A stretch of DNA of 55,439 nucleotides. It comes from Candidatus Gordonibacter avicola (lineage in GTDB: Bacteria > Actinomycetota > Coriobacteriia > Coriobacteriales > Eggerthellaceae). A program made the position numbers and the translations under genes. Location of the stretch: the NCBI GenBank assembly GCA_019113915.1, contig DXGM01000031.1:1-55439 (forward strand). Reading direction: 5' to 3'. Positions 12,401-21,900 of this stretch are shown here, one piece after another (within the stretch, counting starts at the first letter, position 1; each line of letters begins with the position of its first letter). Under the pieces are notes generated by a model. That model was not told where the DNA came from. It made no database searches and saw nothing but the letters and a program-made list of their open reading frames with translations.

Positions 12401-15323
12401 GGATTGCCTCAAGGCGTTCGATTTCTCACGTCCGGTCGCGGAGGCAACGACGCTCTACGCCAAGTGGACCAAGCACGGCGGCAAGGGTACAGACGAAGGC
12501 CTGCTGCCCACCGAAAACCCCGACGGCACCACAGGTCAGGACGCCTGGTGGGGCATTGCCACCGATGGCGCCCTCCACATCGTGTGCGAAAACGGCAGCT
12601 CGGTCGCTCCGCTCGGGTTCAAATTCGACGAAGTGAGAGACAAGTATTGGGAGCCATACTCAAATGATGTTACTGCTGTTCGCATGGAGCGCAACGTAAA
12701 GGCACGCGATGCTGTGGGTTGGTTCAAGCGCATGCCTCTGACCGATGTAAGCAAGGGGTTCTTTATTCCGGAAAACTGTGAAGATGCGAGTTTCTTGCTT
12801 TACTTCTGTTCGAGTTTGCGAGTGCTTCCCGACGGTATATTTGAGGGTGTGAAAAACTTGAAGAGGGTGGGCGGCATGTTGCAGTCGTGCAGCAACCTAA
12901 AAACGCTGCCAGATGACTTTGTTTTGCCTACAACAGTTGAGGTGGCTTACTGCTTATTCTTCCAAACGGGAATCTCGGCACTTCCAGAAAACTTTATGTT
13001 GCACGAGGGATTAAGCCAGATGAAAGGCATGTTCTATTGGTGTCTTAATCTGACGTCGCTTCCTGAAAATCTGAAGATACCTTCAACGGCAACGAACATC
13101 CAAGAACTGTTTATGAATTGCCCTAAACTCACGACGCTTCCTGCGCATCTTTTAGAAAATGTTATCAAGATGCCAGAAAACGGAGCATTCCGGCAAAACT
13201 TAAAACAGAACTGGAATGTATTCGGGTTTAACGCGGTAACGTCGCCGAAGCCTGATCCACTACCGACGTATTTCCCTGCGACCAACGAGGAGATTGCCCT
13301 GGTGGGGAATTGGGAAACGGTGCAGCGCCGCACTATCGTGAAGGCCGGTGACTCTAATCGCCAGTATATTGCCAGCCTGCGGTTGCCCGACGCCACCGGC
13401 GCCTATCCCACGGTGTGGAAGAGGCTGTACGCGAATGCTAGCAACGTTATCGAGATTGCGCCAGCAGCTGCACCCCGCGCCTTCCAAACCTTCAAAGGCT
13501 GGTACCTGGACGAGGAATGCACAGATCCCGCCACATTCCCGCTGAAACTCGATAAGGACATCTACCTCTACGCACTCTACGAAACAACCGGCGGCACACT
13601 ACCCACCATCAATCCCGACGGCACCGAGGGCCAGGGAGCCACATGGTCGTTTGATCAGGACACCCATGTCCTCAAAATCGAGGCCACCGTGCCGGGCGCG
13701 AAAATAAAGAAGCTGTTCCGGGCTCCCGTCGATGATGCCCATGATTCTCCAAGAACCAGCTATTGGTCGCCGTTCAGGGCGCATGTGCTAAAGGTTCAGA
13801 TGAGTGATGGCATTCTTGTTGGTGGAGACGATGGAGCCTCCGGTGATATGGACTATTGGTTCTCCGGAATGTATGGCTTGAACAACATAAACGGGGTGTA
13901 TGTGCCTGAGGGCACCGTGTCTCTCGATCATACGTTTAATATGTGCACATCACTCGCTGCCCTTCCGGGGACCTTTACGCTACCCGATTCGCTCACCAAT
14001 ATGACAGGCACGTTCAGAGGGTGTCAATTTAAAACGCTACCCGAGGGCTTTAAACTCCCACCATACCTGAAAAGGGCTGCTATCATCTTCGGCGAGAACC
14101 TCGAACTCGTGTCGCTTCCGGAGGGCTTCGCCTTGCCGGAGGGGGTAATTGACGCGAACTATCTGTTCTGGAATTGCCCGAAGTTAAAGCAACTGCCGAG
14201 TTCGTTTTTGCTGCCGACCAATCTTTCCAATGCGTCGGCCATGTTTGGTGGCTGCGCGGCTTTGACCTCGCTACCAGCTGGGTTTACCATCCCGGCAAGC
14301 ACCAACCAGGAAAAGAAGATCGACCTCTCGAGCATGTTCACCAGATGTACGACACTTGCGGCGCTGCCCGAGGGATTCTCCATTCCGGATTCTTCTCGGG
14401 TTAGCGAGGTGACGAACATGTTCAGGGGCTGCTCGGCACTCACTTCGCTGCCAGCTTCACTTGATCTCACGGGGTTGCAAGGTGTGTTAGGCGTGGAGAC
14501 GCTGTTTGCCCCCGCTGCTGATGCTACTGAGATTACTACTTACTACGCAGGCTCCGATCTGGCGAAACTTTCCGTCGATGGCGGCGATGCGGCTGCGACG
14601 GAGGCCTACTGGAAGACGAACTACAAGCGCACCTTGGTGGCTACCAACGGCGGGCAGGACATGCCGACGGGCATGTGCACGGTGAACTTCATGATCCCCG
14701 ATACCACCGGCAACTCCAACTATACGCTGTGGCAAAGTGTGGTGGTGGCACAAGGCAGCACGCTGGTCGACCCGCAGTTGGCATCGCGCTACGGTGTGGC
14801 CTTCGAGGGCTGGTTTGATGGGGAAGGTAGCAAGGTGGAATTCGGCACCACAATCGAGCCGAACGCGACAACCATGACGCTGTACGCGCGCTTCACCGCT
14901 CCCATCCTGAAGGCAACGGCGCCCGCCTCCGCTAAGATCACGGTTGACGCGTCGGGCACTATCACCAAAGCGCCCCTGCGACTGACGTCTCAGACGGCTG
15001 CTCCCGTGAGGGTGGCAGGCGCGGTGGCTATTTCGAATGCTGAAGCTGACATGGCAGTAGCGCCAAGTGCTCTCGATAAACTCCACCTGATAGTAAAACC
15101 GCTGGTGGGAAAGGGGTTATTGGATCTCTATCTGGATGGGGTTCTTGTACCTTCGCGCCCGGATGGATTTGTCATTCCCACTGCCACAGGTCCTGCGAAT
15201 CCTGGCGTGTTGGACTGCTCGATAGGTATTGAAGACCTCAACCCGACCGATGTCATCTTCTATCGAGATGGCTTCTCCACCGGCTTAGCCGACATAACCT
15301 TTACCTTCGAAATAGCAAACTAA
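6405..15323 (+). CDS. Giant BspA-like leucine-rich-repeat surface protein 2, with poly-G tract
   Basis: A secreted repeat protein of 2,972 aa. ATG at 6405 follows AAAGGGA (6391-6397). Signal peptide residues 1-32 (basic MNGNRRAVRLGR, hydrophobic core, LPAFA cut before D33). Codons 41-44 (CGG GGG GGG GGG) come from a run of 11 G. Then LRR_5 blocks (residues about 150-500), a BIG2-like domain (about 558-640), further LRR_5, a first InlB-type B-repeat (about 920-985, FAGWFLDADCT), more LRR_5, and four header/BspA/B-repeat modules beginning near residues 1,270, 1,700, 2,031 and 2,395. The C-terminal beta-rich domain starts near 2,835. It has more modules than its neighbours (four, against two and three). 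No cell-wall sorting signal or membrane anchor is seen. BspA-type proteins are generally surface adhesins; the target here is unknown. Confidence 0.95.
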   Translation: MNGNRRAVRLGRVACAVTLACALTTGTLPAFADTAESENLRGGGLSEPLDPETSDASGAEGATDSSNVSGDTAQFSQQVPLDQSSNENENESAPARVAGSSDASGQVAGTVVLPSDTGAVSIVVDGLVFEIDAATSTATLVGSAATPPKGDLSVPASVTSGTTTYEVAAITKNAFTKCAELTSISLPATLREVDPDALMGCTSLKSITVSAKNETFVSHDGMLFTKDYSRLLLIPEGMEGAANIPGSTIYVPAQAFSLCHPGSSLTTGDGSTAFASLNGMLFSKDMKTLVVCPQVVGRAVVLPAETEVIGEYALAGCKDLASITALGNVREIDPTAFADEVKASAVVALPAGESKAVWEAAGFQHFAELAEPGATSRPGAEAEAASGFVFTLLDDYTLSVTWEGAEDPAAEVEIPVSAEIKGVSYRVSTVAANAFANRGSLTSMKMPASVTSIGEAAFAGCANLTSVSLPDTLREIGERAFEATSLTNVWLPASVQAIGQRAFASCESLTRIVALGTPQVTDDALASCVNLSIYCPYNADNTYPWNLGLLANNNHVLPYGLAYSEEPLTFEVGQQANLFDSGLAEAPNPLELSFSYAAKPLSVAPDGTVTAKAPGTSEVTATLTLNNQELARATRTVEVSATSAPPVAEEQPTSSTTSEQEEPANNEAPVIDLLAPLNDEPSTISITQTLATSTTFEALAPSGQMLRYTVLATEGTPSVSVAAANTEIAGDLVIPAMVEHEGITYEVTEVAYVGFKSCLALTSISFEPNSKVKTIQVSAFNSCQMVQSLELPKSLETIGTNAFMSLYSLKSVVIPDSVTTLGAAAFMKCTLLENVVVGSGITELSDNVFAHTLALEEMRIQGSIPESSLHPNAFGGHPMENLKVFVNSQIDKTTWEKANQTNGYGIPNENIVLAQQELCTVTFEGNGGAPQSVQRLIPKGSTIPKMGMSKPGNGFAGWFLDADCTQRWDALQPVESDMKLHAKWEQDVVDGGLTYRMRPDGKSLMVFAVSPSALSGRLELPSSHRLGEENYDVVEIAPEAFVGANIELCVIPDTVNVISVRAFAGCMALKSVQFSADSMLEKIGVNSFSYTGLESLSFPESLKTVDVSAINGNTLLKLVEFAENSSLESLSLTAFSNDTSLEKVKLPVGLRSIEESVFENCSALRSLELPSSVTRIGLKAFKNAGLTAVSLPAGLSAVGAEAFANCASLSAIFAPSSFAGAGIAAAFDDAAKGNATVVLPAVSQDGKNEPFATMEEVWTKSYNFTKFSPMSGDLPTDNNTTNAHWEFTSDGTLRIWADRQGAVVQNLGWGWKAWSTGYWGPVRPFVKRVVMDANLDALDIDFWFVEMPGLLDISGVRIPVSAQSAQGTFACNSFESLPENFSLASLKKMRNMFHSCLNLKALPEGLIVPDDANDLQGMFINCSSLESIGGVRIPRSGTNVNVHGMLSMTAIASLPEDFTVPDSVTRCNALFDKCSNLVSLPDGFRLSNNITEEKGAEGIFSECTSLERLPEGFVIPDNITSTYGMFLNCSSLTSLPAGLKIPSKANLFARMFEGCTSLASLPADFDMPTFSIAPSWLAGVFAVEGPAVPLFYPGNKDSVRNYPWGEANRTLVTSASQPQGSKTVTLNFISSDDPAGGSYWTTAYTDESGLLTEPSAVLSRVGHVFTLWYADPGCTQRVDFSKAFEADTTIYGKLAPGTREGELPCQANSGSAFWTLTDEGTLYVRGGGVIQGFGWFDSPDEKTNHWAPYRSDIVSVQMCPSIRNNNFSYWFYGCTNLTDISGFVMPENVVNVGSLFQKCSSLKVVPEGFSLASNTIDTYSMFAGSAIVALPSSFKVPASVSNPAGMFYQCKDLVSLPAGFSFTNPEVKLFNVLRDCPSLTSLPDGFSFPLDRANHAADNGAAPFGCDVESGAPRVATYYQGDDSNVLNFDWASQNRTLITTDDGVADRGLYPVEYKVMNPDTNVFETSASVFTSDDGIVPDLGTLQREGYGFIGWFADEDCLKAFDFSRPVAEATTLYAKWTKHGGKGTDEGLLPTENPDGTTGQDAWWGIATDGALHIVCENGSSVAPLGFKFDEVRDKYWEPYSNDVTAVRMERNVKARDAVGWFKRMPLTDVSKGFFIPENCEDASFLLYFCSSLRVLPDGIFEGVKNLKRVGGMLQSCSNLKTLPDDFVLPTTVEVAYCLFFQTGISALPENFMLHEGLSQMKGMFYWCLNLTSLPENLKIPSTATNIQELFMNCPKLTTLPAHLLENVIKMPENGAFRQNLKQNWNVFGFNAVTSPKPDPLPTYFPATNEEIALVGNWETVQRRTIVKAGDSNRQYIASLRLPDATGAYPTVWKRLYANASNVIEIAPAAAPRAFQTFKGWYLDEECTDPATFPLKLDKDIYLYALYETTGGTLPTINPDGTEGQGATWSFDQDTHVLKIEATVPGAKIKKLFRAPVDDAHDSPRTSYWSPFRAHVLKVQMSDGILVGGDDGASGDMDYWFSGMYGLNNINGVYVPEGTVSLDHTFNMCTSLAALPGTFTLPDSLTNMTGTFRGCQFKTLPEGFKLPPYLKRAAIIFGENLELVSLPEGFALPEGVIDANYLFWNCPKLKQLPSSFLLPTNLSNASAMFGGCAALTSLPAGFTIPASTNQEKKIDLSSMFTRCTTLAALPEGFSIPDSSRVSEVTNMFRGCSALTSLPASLDLTGLQGVLGVETLFAPAADATEITTYYAGSDLAKLSVDGGDAAATEAYWKTNYKRTLVATNGGQDMPTGMCTVNFMIPDTTGNSNYTLWQSVVVAQGSTLVDPQLASRYGVAFEGWFDGEGSKVEFGTTIEPNATTMTLYARFTAPILKATAPASAKITVDASGTITKAPLRLTSQTAAPVRVAGAVAISNAEADMAVAPSALDKLHLIVKPLVGKGLLDLYLDGVLVPSRPDGFVIPTATGPANPGVLDCSIGIEDLNPTDVIFYRDGFSTGLADITFTFEIAN
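6526..6536 (+). repeat. Homopolymeric G11 tract in LRR gene 2
   Basis: Eleven consecutive G inside codons 41-44, right after the signal peptide. G12 would read GCT TTC TGA and G10 would read GGC TTT CTG AGC CTC TAG, so either slip ends translation within a few codons. The sequenced state is in frame (ON). Confidence 0.9.
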
Positions 15324-15332
15324 TCGTTATCC

Positions 15333-15367
15333 GCCGCCCTGTCTTTACTAGAAACGGGGTGGCGGTG
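15333..15367 (+). terminator. Hairpin downstream of LRR gene 2
   Basis: The arms CCGCCGCCC and GGGTGGCGG can form a GC-rich stem with one G-U pair, shortly after the stop codon. No good U-run follows, so termination efficiency is uncertain. Confidence 0.4.
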
Positions 15368-15435
15368 TCTCGTGCTGTCGACGAGTAGAACAGCACCTCC
15401 CCATGTCATATTCCATTATCGAAAAGGTAAGTATT

Positions 15436-15466
15436 TTGAACATTCATGGGTATCGCGAAGTACAAT
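15436..15466 (+). promoter_or_regulatory. Promoter of the 28-codon peptide gene
   Basis: -35 TTGAAC (15436-15441) and -10 TACAAT (15461-15466) with a 19-bp spacer, slightly long. The predicted start lies about 40 nt before the small reading frame. Confidence 0.5.
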
Positions 15467-15513
15467 AGCGACGGTGCTTCGTCGCCTGGGCAGCTTGAGA
15501 GATTGGAGTTGCC

Positions 15514-15600
15514 ATGGATGTTCAAACTGTTATTGCGGTCTGTGCAGTATTTACTGTTGTTCTCGGAATCGTAAGATTGGGCTCTAAAAGGGATAGATAA
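15514..15600 (+). CDS. 28-residue hydrophobic peptide (type I toxin-like)
   Basis: ATG at 15514 to TAA at 15600, preceded by GGAG at 15505-15508 with 5-nt spacing and a credible promoter. The product starts MDVQTV, has one hydrophobic segment (about residues 5-22) and ends in a basic tail (RLGSKRDR). Small membrane toxins of the TxpA/Fst/holin-like type share this layout: one membrane helix plus a charged tail, 25-40 residues. Family membership is inferred from shape only, not from sequence identity. A hairpin follows at 15642-15671, and a possible - strand promoter faces the gene from about 15,716. It could instead be a small regulatory membrane peptide. It sits alone between two giant surface-protein genes. 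Confidence 0.6.
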   Translation: MDVQTVIAVCAVFTVVLGIVRLGSKRDR

Positions 15601-15631
15601 CGACGAACAGCGTTTGGTAGGTACGTTAGGT

Positions 15632-15671
15632 TAAAGAAATAGGCCGGGTCTCCGTCGAAAGTTTCCCGGCC
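15632..15671. terminator. Hairpin between small peptide gene and LRR gene 3
   Basis: GGCCGGG (15642-15648) pairs with CCCGGCC (15665-15671) around a 16-nt loop. On the - strand the stem is followed by the U-rich TATTTCTTTAA (complement of 15632-15641), so it should terminate leftward transcription well. On the + strand only TTGCC follows. Confidence 0.55.
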
Positions 15672-15715
15672 TTGCCAAAACACGCTGCCCGGCTTGGCGG
15701 GGCACCGATGGCTGT

Positions 15716-15724
15716 ATTTTAGCA
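15716..15724 (-). promoter_or_regulatory. Possible extended -10 promoter on the - strand
   Basis: Read on the - strand this is GTGCTAAAAT, an extended -10 (TGnTAAAAT). No convincing -35 is seen. It would start a transcript near 15,709 reading into the hairpin at 15642-15671, opposite the 3' untranslated part of the small-peptide mRNA. Confidence 0.35.
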
Positions 15725-15894
15725 CGTCCGCTCCCTTCTTTCATCTCCTGTGTTTGTCAACAATTTATGAAGAAACTGTGAATTTGCATGTCTGTTGAAA
15801 AGTATTATGCAGAACATGTGCGGAATATGTTCTACCTGCGGTTATTGGTTCTTGATGGGTTGTGTCTTCCCTTGACGGGCGCCTCCGGCCCCTC

Positions 15895-15922
15895 TTCACA
15901 TTCCCATTTCGCGTGCTACTAT
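15895..15922 (+). promoter_or_regulatory. Promoter of LRR gene 3
   Basis: -35 TTCACA (15895-15900), 16-bp spacer, -10 TACTAT (15917-15922). Same hexamers and spacing as for LRR gene 2. It lies downstream of an upstream in-frame start at 15,862, which argues that this upstream start is not used. Confidence 0.65.
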
Positions 15923-15952
15923 GCCGAGCATATCCCTCAGTGAGTGGGGTAC

Positions 15953-15970
15953 GTGCATCGGGAAATGCAC
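15953..15970 (+). promoter_or_regulatory. Conserved leader palindrome, LRR gene 3
   Basis: GTGCAT, loop CGGGAA, ATGCAC. Identical in stem and loop to 6360-6377 and at a similar distance from the start codon, although the bases that follow differ. Confidence 0.5.
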
Positions 15971-15999
15971 AAAGAATTTGGAGTAAAGGGACAAGGGAA

Positions 16000-18900
16000 A
16001 TGAATAATCGTCGAGCTTTGCGGCTCGGCAGGGCTGCGTGTGCGGTAACGCTTACGTTTGCTCTGGCGACCGGTACTCTGCCTGCATTCGCAGACACTGC
16101 TGAATCCGAAAACCTCCGGGGGGGGGGGCTTTCTGAGCCTATAGCCTCCGAATCCTCTGACGCTACAAGCGCGGAGGGTGCTTCTGAATCTCCGAATGTG
16201 AGCGGCGATGCTTCGCAGTTCTCCCAACAGGTCCCACTCGACCAACTTTCTTCCAACGACAATCAAAACGAAAACTCGCCCGTGCAGGACGCGGGCGCTA
16301 CTGGTGTGTCCGGCCAGGTAGCAGGCACCGTTCCGCTGCCTGAAGGTGCATCCGAATCCATTGCCTCAATTGTGGCTGATGGCCTTGTCTTCGAAATCGA
16401 AACCACAGCCAACACCGCTAAGCTGGTTGGCACTGCCGTGACACTGCCCAAGGGTGACCTTTCGATTCCGGCATCGGTAACCAGCGGGTCAACCACCTAC
16501 GAGGTAACTTCCATCGCGAAAGAAGCTTTCGCGAAGTGTCCGGAACTCACCTCAATCTCACTTCCTGCCACCCTGCGCGAGGTAGACTCCGACGCAGTTG
16601 CGGGCTGCTCTTCTCTCAAATCAATTACTGTCAGCAGCAAAAACGAGGCCTTCTCGGCTTCTGACGGCATGCTCTTTACCAAAGACTACTCTCATCTCCT
16701 GCTCATTCCCGAGGGCAAGGAGGGCGCTGCCACCATCCCCGGCCAAACAACATACGTCCCCGCTCAGGCATTTTCCCGGTGTCTGAGCTCCTCACTATCT
16801 GCCGGGGATGGCAGCGCCGAATTCAAAACGCTCAACGGGATGCTTTTCACGAAAGACCTCAAGACCTTGGTTGTCTGCCCGCCGAAGGTAGGAACTGCTG
16901 TCGTGCTTCCCACTGAGACAGAAACCATCGGCGAGTACGCGCTTGCCGGCTGCAAAAACCTCACCTCGATCACCGCACTCGGGAATGTGCTTGAGATCGA
17001 CTCGACTGCCTTTGTTGATGATGTCAAAGCCACCGCTGTTGTCGCGCTTCCCGCAGGGGAGGACTACGACGTACGCAAGGCTGTCTGGGAAGCGGCCGGC
17101 TTCCAACACTTCGCCGAGCCTGCGGAGCCCGGTGCAACAACGCGCCCAGAAGCTGAGGCCGAAGATGCCAGCGACTTCGTGTTTACGCTGCTTGATGACT
17201 ACACCCTCTCAGTCACCTGGGAAGGTGTAGAAGGCCCCGCCGCCACCCTCGAAATCCCCGCATCCGCCGAGATCAATGGCGTGTCGTACCGTGTGAGCAC
17301 CATTGCCGCTAACGCCTTCGCGAACCGCGGCACGCTGACCAGCGTAACCCTCCCTGCCACCGTGACCTCCATCGGCGGGGCCGCCTTCGCTGGCTGCGCC
17401 AACCTCACAAGCATCCAACTCCCCGACACCCTCCGCGAACTAGGCGAGCGCGCCTTCGAAGCCACGAGCCTCGCAGACATCTGGCTCCCCTCCAGCGTGC
17501 AATCAATCAACTCCCGCGCCTTCGCCTCCTGTGAGTCCCTGACTCGCATCGTCGCCCTCGGCACACCACAAGTAGCCGACGACACCCTCGCAGGCTGTGC
17601 CAACCTCTCCCTCTACTGCCCCTACAACGCAGACAACACTTATCCCTGGAACCTGGGCCTCATCGCGAACAACAACCACTTCAACCCCTACGGCCTCACT
17701 CTCCCCCAAGAACCCCTCACCCTCGAGGTAGACCAACAAGCCAACCTCTTTGAAAACGCCCTCGCCGAGGTCCCCGAAGCTTGTAAACTCTCCTTCTCCT
17801 ACGCCGCCAAACCAATCTCGGTCGCCCCTGACGGCACCGCCACCGCCAAAGCCCCCGGAACCTCCGAAGTCACCGCTACCCTCACTCTCAACAACAAAGA
17901 ACTCGCCCGTGCCACCCGCACCATAGAAGTCTCCGCTGCATCCGAAACATACAACTTCCCGGATACAAACGCTGGAACAGAAAAGCCCAATTCATCCAAC
18001 TCCGAAACCGGTATTGCCCAGTTGAGCCATGTGATGCCTCTTGCTACCGATGGACAACCCACTGACACTTCGGATCCGAAAGAAGGCGAATGGGGTAACT
18101 GTACGTGGGTAATTGACGAACAAGGCTGTCTGACCATCTCCCCGAAGTTGGGGACTGATGGCGTGCTGGGTAGTGTCGATAAGTCTGAAAAAAATATCCC
18201 CTGGTACACCCAGCGTGATTTAATTAAATCGTTGCGGATTGAGGAAGGTGTGAAGGGGGCACCAGATTCTTCTCGCCTATTTTGGGGTTGCGTGAACATG
18301 GAAACAGCGGATGTTTCTGGCTTCGACACCTCAGATGTCACAATTATGTTTAACATGTTTCGCGATTGCTCCGCTCTTAAGTCACTCGATCTGAGAACAT
18401 TCAACACTTCAAAAGCAGAGGACATTGCCCAGATGTTTTACGGAGCATCAGGCCTTACCTATCTTAATGTTTCCTCGTTCGATACCTCAAATGTAAAAGA
18501 TATGTATAACCTCTTTCGCGGTTGTTCTAGCCTTGAATCGATCGACGTATCTAACTTCGATGTCTCAAACGTAGACCTCATGTTCGACATGTTTTACGAT
18601 TGCGCAAGCCTGAAGTCGGTCGATGTTTCTCATTTTAAGTGCACGAATGCCAGCAGCGTTTATGGCATGTTCTACAACTGCTCAAGTTTGACTTCACTTG
18701 ATCTGTCGAGTCTTGACATCTCGTCTGTTGCCAACATAGGAGGTCTTTTCTACGGATGCTCCAACTTGCAAACGCTGATACTTCCCGAGACGTCGACCGC
18801 CGGAGCAACGTCTATGGCAAGTATGTTCCTTGGTTGTTCAAGTCTGACCGAACTTGATTTGTCTCGCTTGAATACGTCGAATGTCCAGCTCATGAGCAAT

Positions 18901-21900
18901 ATGTTTAACGGCTGCTCAAGCTTAAAAGAGATTGACGTGTCGGGGTTTGATACGAGGAATGTAACCAGTATGTATGGCATGTTCCTTGGATGCTCAAGCC
19001 TCAAAAGGCTCGATCTTTCTTCGTTTAACACACCGAATCTTCAGTACATGGGCTATATCTTTAGCAAATGCTCCAATTTGGAATCCATTGACGTGTCTGG
19101 CTTAAACACCTCGCGTGTAGAAGACATGTATTGGACGTTTGATGGCTGTTCAAAATTAACCTCTATCGATGTGTCGAATTTCAGTACCGATAGTACGACT
19201 AGCATCTATGCGATGTTCCAAGATTGCTCAAGTCTTGTTTCTCTTGATATTTCGCATTTCACTACACCGCTGGTGATAAATATGGGCAGCTTATTCAATG
19301 GCTGCTCAAGCCTTCACGAACTGAATATATCAAATTTCAATACGTCGTCGGTACAATTCACGCACAAGATGTTCAACGGGTGTGCAAGTTTGCAGAGCGT
19401 CGATCTCTCGCATTTTGTTACAACGTCTTTGACGTCGATGTTCAGCATGTTTGAAGGATGCGCAAGTCTTACATCAATTGACCTACGTAGCTTCGACACT
19501 TCTGGAGTTACGAATATGAGGAACGTTTTTAGGAACTGCTCCAACCTAGCTACTTTGCGTCTTCCCAATGATTTTATAGGACCGCTATCTACCAATTGCA
19601 CTTCGCTCTTTGAGGGATGTTCTTCGCTGTCAAGGCTTCCTGAGGGATTTATAGTTCCTCAAAGTGTTACCGCTATGGACTACATGTTTAAGGGATGCCA
19701 AAGTCTTGTGAGTTTGAGCGAGGATTTTGATTTTCCCTTTGAGGCTGCTCTGTCTTCGGCTGAGCCATTTCAAGCAATGAGGGAAGGAGATACGGCGCGT
19801 CTCAAAACGCTGTACCAGGGTACGAATCCTCACATTTTGAATTTTGATTGGGAGGGTCAGGAACGTACGCTGGTTACCGATGCTTCAGGTATGGAAGACG
19901 GTGGTATCTGGCAAGTTACGTTTAAGGTGCAGTCCTCGGATGAAGCATTGGGATTCCCGTGGGAAACCCTTTCAGTGATCTGGTCAAATGAAGCTGGAGA
20001 AATTGTCAAACCTGATGACCCTGTGCTTGACGGCTACATCTTCAGTGGTTGGTGTATTGACGAAGAGTGCACGCAGCCGTTTGATTTCTCGAAGCCGCTG
20101 ACCGAAAGCAAGACGCTCTACGGCACGTGGCTCACGCATGGTGGTCGCGGTACGGTGGAAGGTGCGTTGCCGGTTCAGCCTGACACCGGTGAGGCGTGGT
20201 GGCACATTGCGGTCGACGGAACGCTCTCGATATGTGGCGATGGGGTTATAGCTAACTTCGGATGGACGTGGGAGAATGGAGCGCCTGACGCCCAGTATAA
20301 TCTTCAGTATTGGGGGCCGCACCGCGGCGATGTGAAACGAATTGCAATGGCGCCGACGGTTGGCGTGGCAGAAAGCATGGACTTTTGGTTTGCGCACATG
20401 CCACAGCTTACCGATGCCTCTCGCTTCTTCGTGCCTACGACCGGGGTCACCAGCCTGGGGAACCTGTTTGTCTCGTGCTCGCTGCTTGAAAAACTTCCCG
20501 AGCCCTTTATCATTCCGGATACCGTGACTGCGGTGGACCACGCCTTCAACTATTGCAATAAGCTGAGCAGCTTGCCGGCAGGATTTTCGCTTCCTGATGG
20601 CGTGAATAGTGCAGCGTACGTCTTTGCTCGGACGGGATTGACTTCCATACCTGAAGGCTTCAGCGCGCCGCGTGATCTTATTAACGGCGAAGGTATGTTT
20701 GCGGAATGTGGCTCGCTGAAGGCGGTTCCGACCAGCTTCAACCTGACGACATGCACCAAGGTGGAAAATCTCTCGTTCCTCTTCTTTTCGTGTCACGCAC
20801 TGGATGCGCTTCCGACCGGTTTCTGCATACCTGCTTCTCTGAAGAAGGTAACGAACATGTTCTTTGATTGCGGTAGGTTGCGGTCGCTGCCGGCAAGCAT
20901 GAAGCTTAATTCGTTGAGTGCTGAAGCGCTTCAAAAGGCTAACACTATGTTCTCGTTCTACGACCAGGCTAAACCAAGTTCTCCTGTGAAAACCTATTAT
21001 GCGGGTAATCCAAGCGACATGATGGATGCAGCGTTCTGGAGCAGCCAGTCTCGCGAACTTGTTACGTCTCTTTCGGGAGAGTTTGCAGTTACGCTTATGG
21101 TGTCCCAAGAGTCTGGCGCTTTCCAGGAATGGAAAACGCTTCCTGTTGCTGCCAATGCAGCGATGGCGGAACCCGTTGCGCCCGAACGCCAAGGGTTTGT
21201 TTTCCTCGGTTGGTTTACCAGCGAGAAGGGTGATGTGAAGTTTGACTTCTCGCAACCGATTACTGCGAATACAACGTTATATGGGTTGTACCAAAAGGCC
21301 TCCGGCCTGCTACCCACCACCGGAACTGCTGGCAACCACGATGCCTCCTGGGAACTCACCGACGATGGTACGCTGAAGATCCACTGCACCGAAGGAGCGG
21401 TGATCGACGACTTTGGATGGACGTGGAATAACGACGTGATGAACGTCTTGCCCATGGAGCACTGGGGCACGCTGCGTGACAGAGTGAAACGCGTTCAGAT
21501 GGATGCGTCGGTGCGCGCCACCAGCATGGCGTTTTGGTTCGCCGGTATGAGTTCGCTTGTTGATGCAACGGGGATGTTCATTCCTGAGGGCGTGAACAGC
21601 GTGGAAAGCCTGTTCGCCAACTGTATTAATCTTACGGATCTTCCCACCAATCTTGTGATTCCTGGCACAGCGAAGACGGCGTTGAAAATGTTTTCGCACT
21701 GTGAATCAATCGCAGCCTTGCCGTCGCAGCTCAAGGTAATGGATGGTGTCGAATGCGTTTCTTATATGTTTGACAATATGGCGAGTCTCACAACACTTCC
21801 AGCGGGCTTTACCCTGCCTGATAGTGTGACGGATGTCTCAGGGTTGTTGCATGTGTGTCCGAACTTCAAGTCGCTGCCGGCGGGTTTCAATATTCCTCCA

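Larger units (their letters stand above)
15768..15999 (+). repeat. Conserved leader repeat, copy upstream of LRR gene 3
   Basis: Second copy of the leader at 6,176-6,404. It keeps the start (TGAAGAAACTGTGAATT), the promoter, the GTGCAT/ATGCAC palindrome and the GGAGTAAAGGGACAAGGGA segment before the start codon. The middle part is the most diverged. Confidence 0.8.

Noticed and set aside
15862..15999. Upstream extension of LRR gene 3 from an in-frame ATG at 15862
   Set aside because: It runs through the promoter at 15895-15922, lacks a signal peptide at its start, and the ATG at 16000 matches the paralog.
19984..21255. Long open frame (423 codons) antisense to LRR gene 3
   Set aside because: It is opposite a clear coding gene, has an Arg/His-rich shadow composition and no ribosome site.
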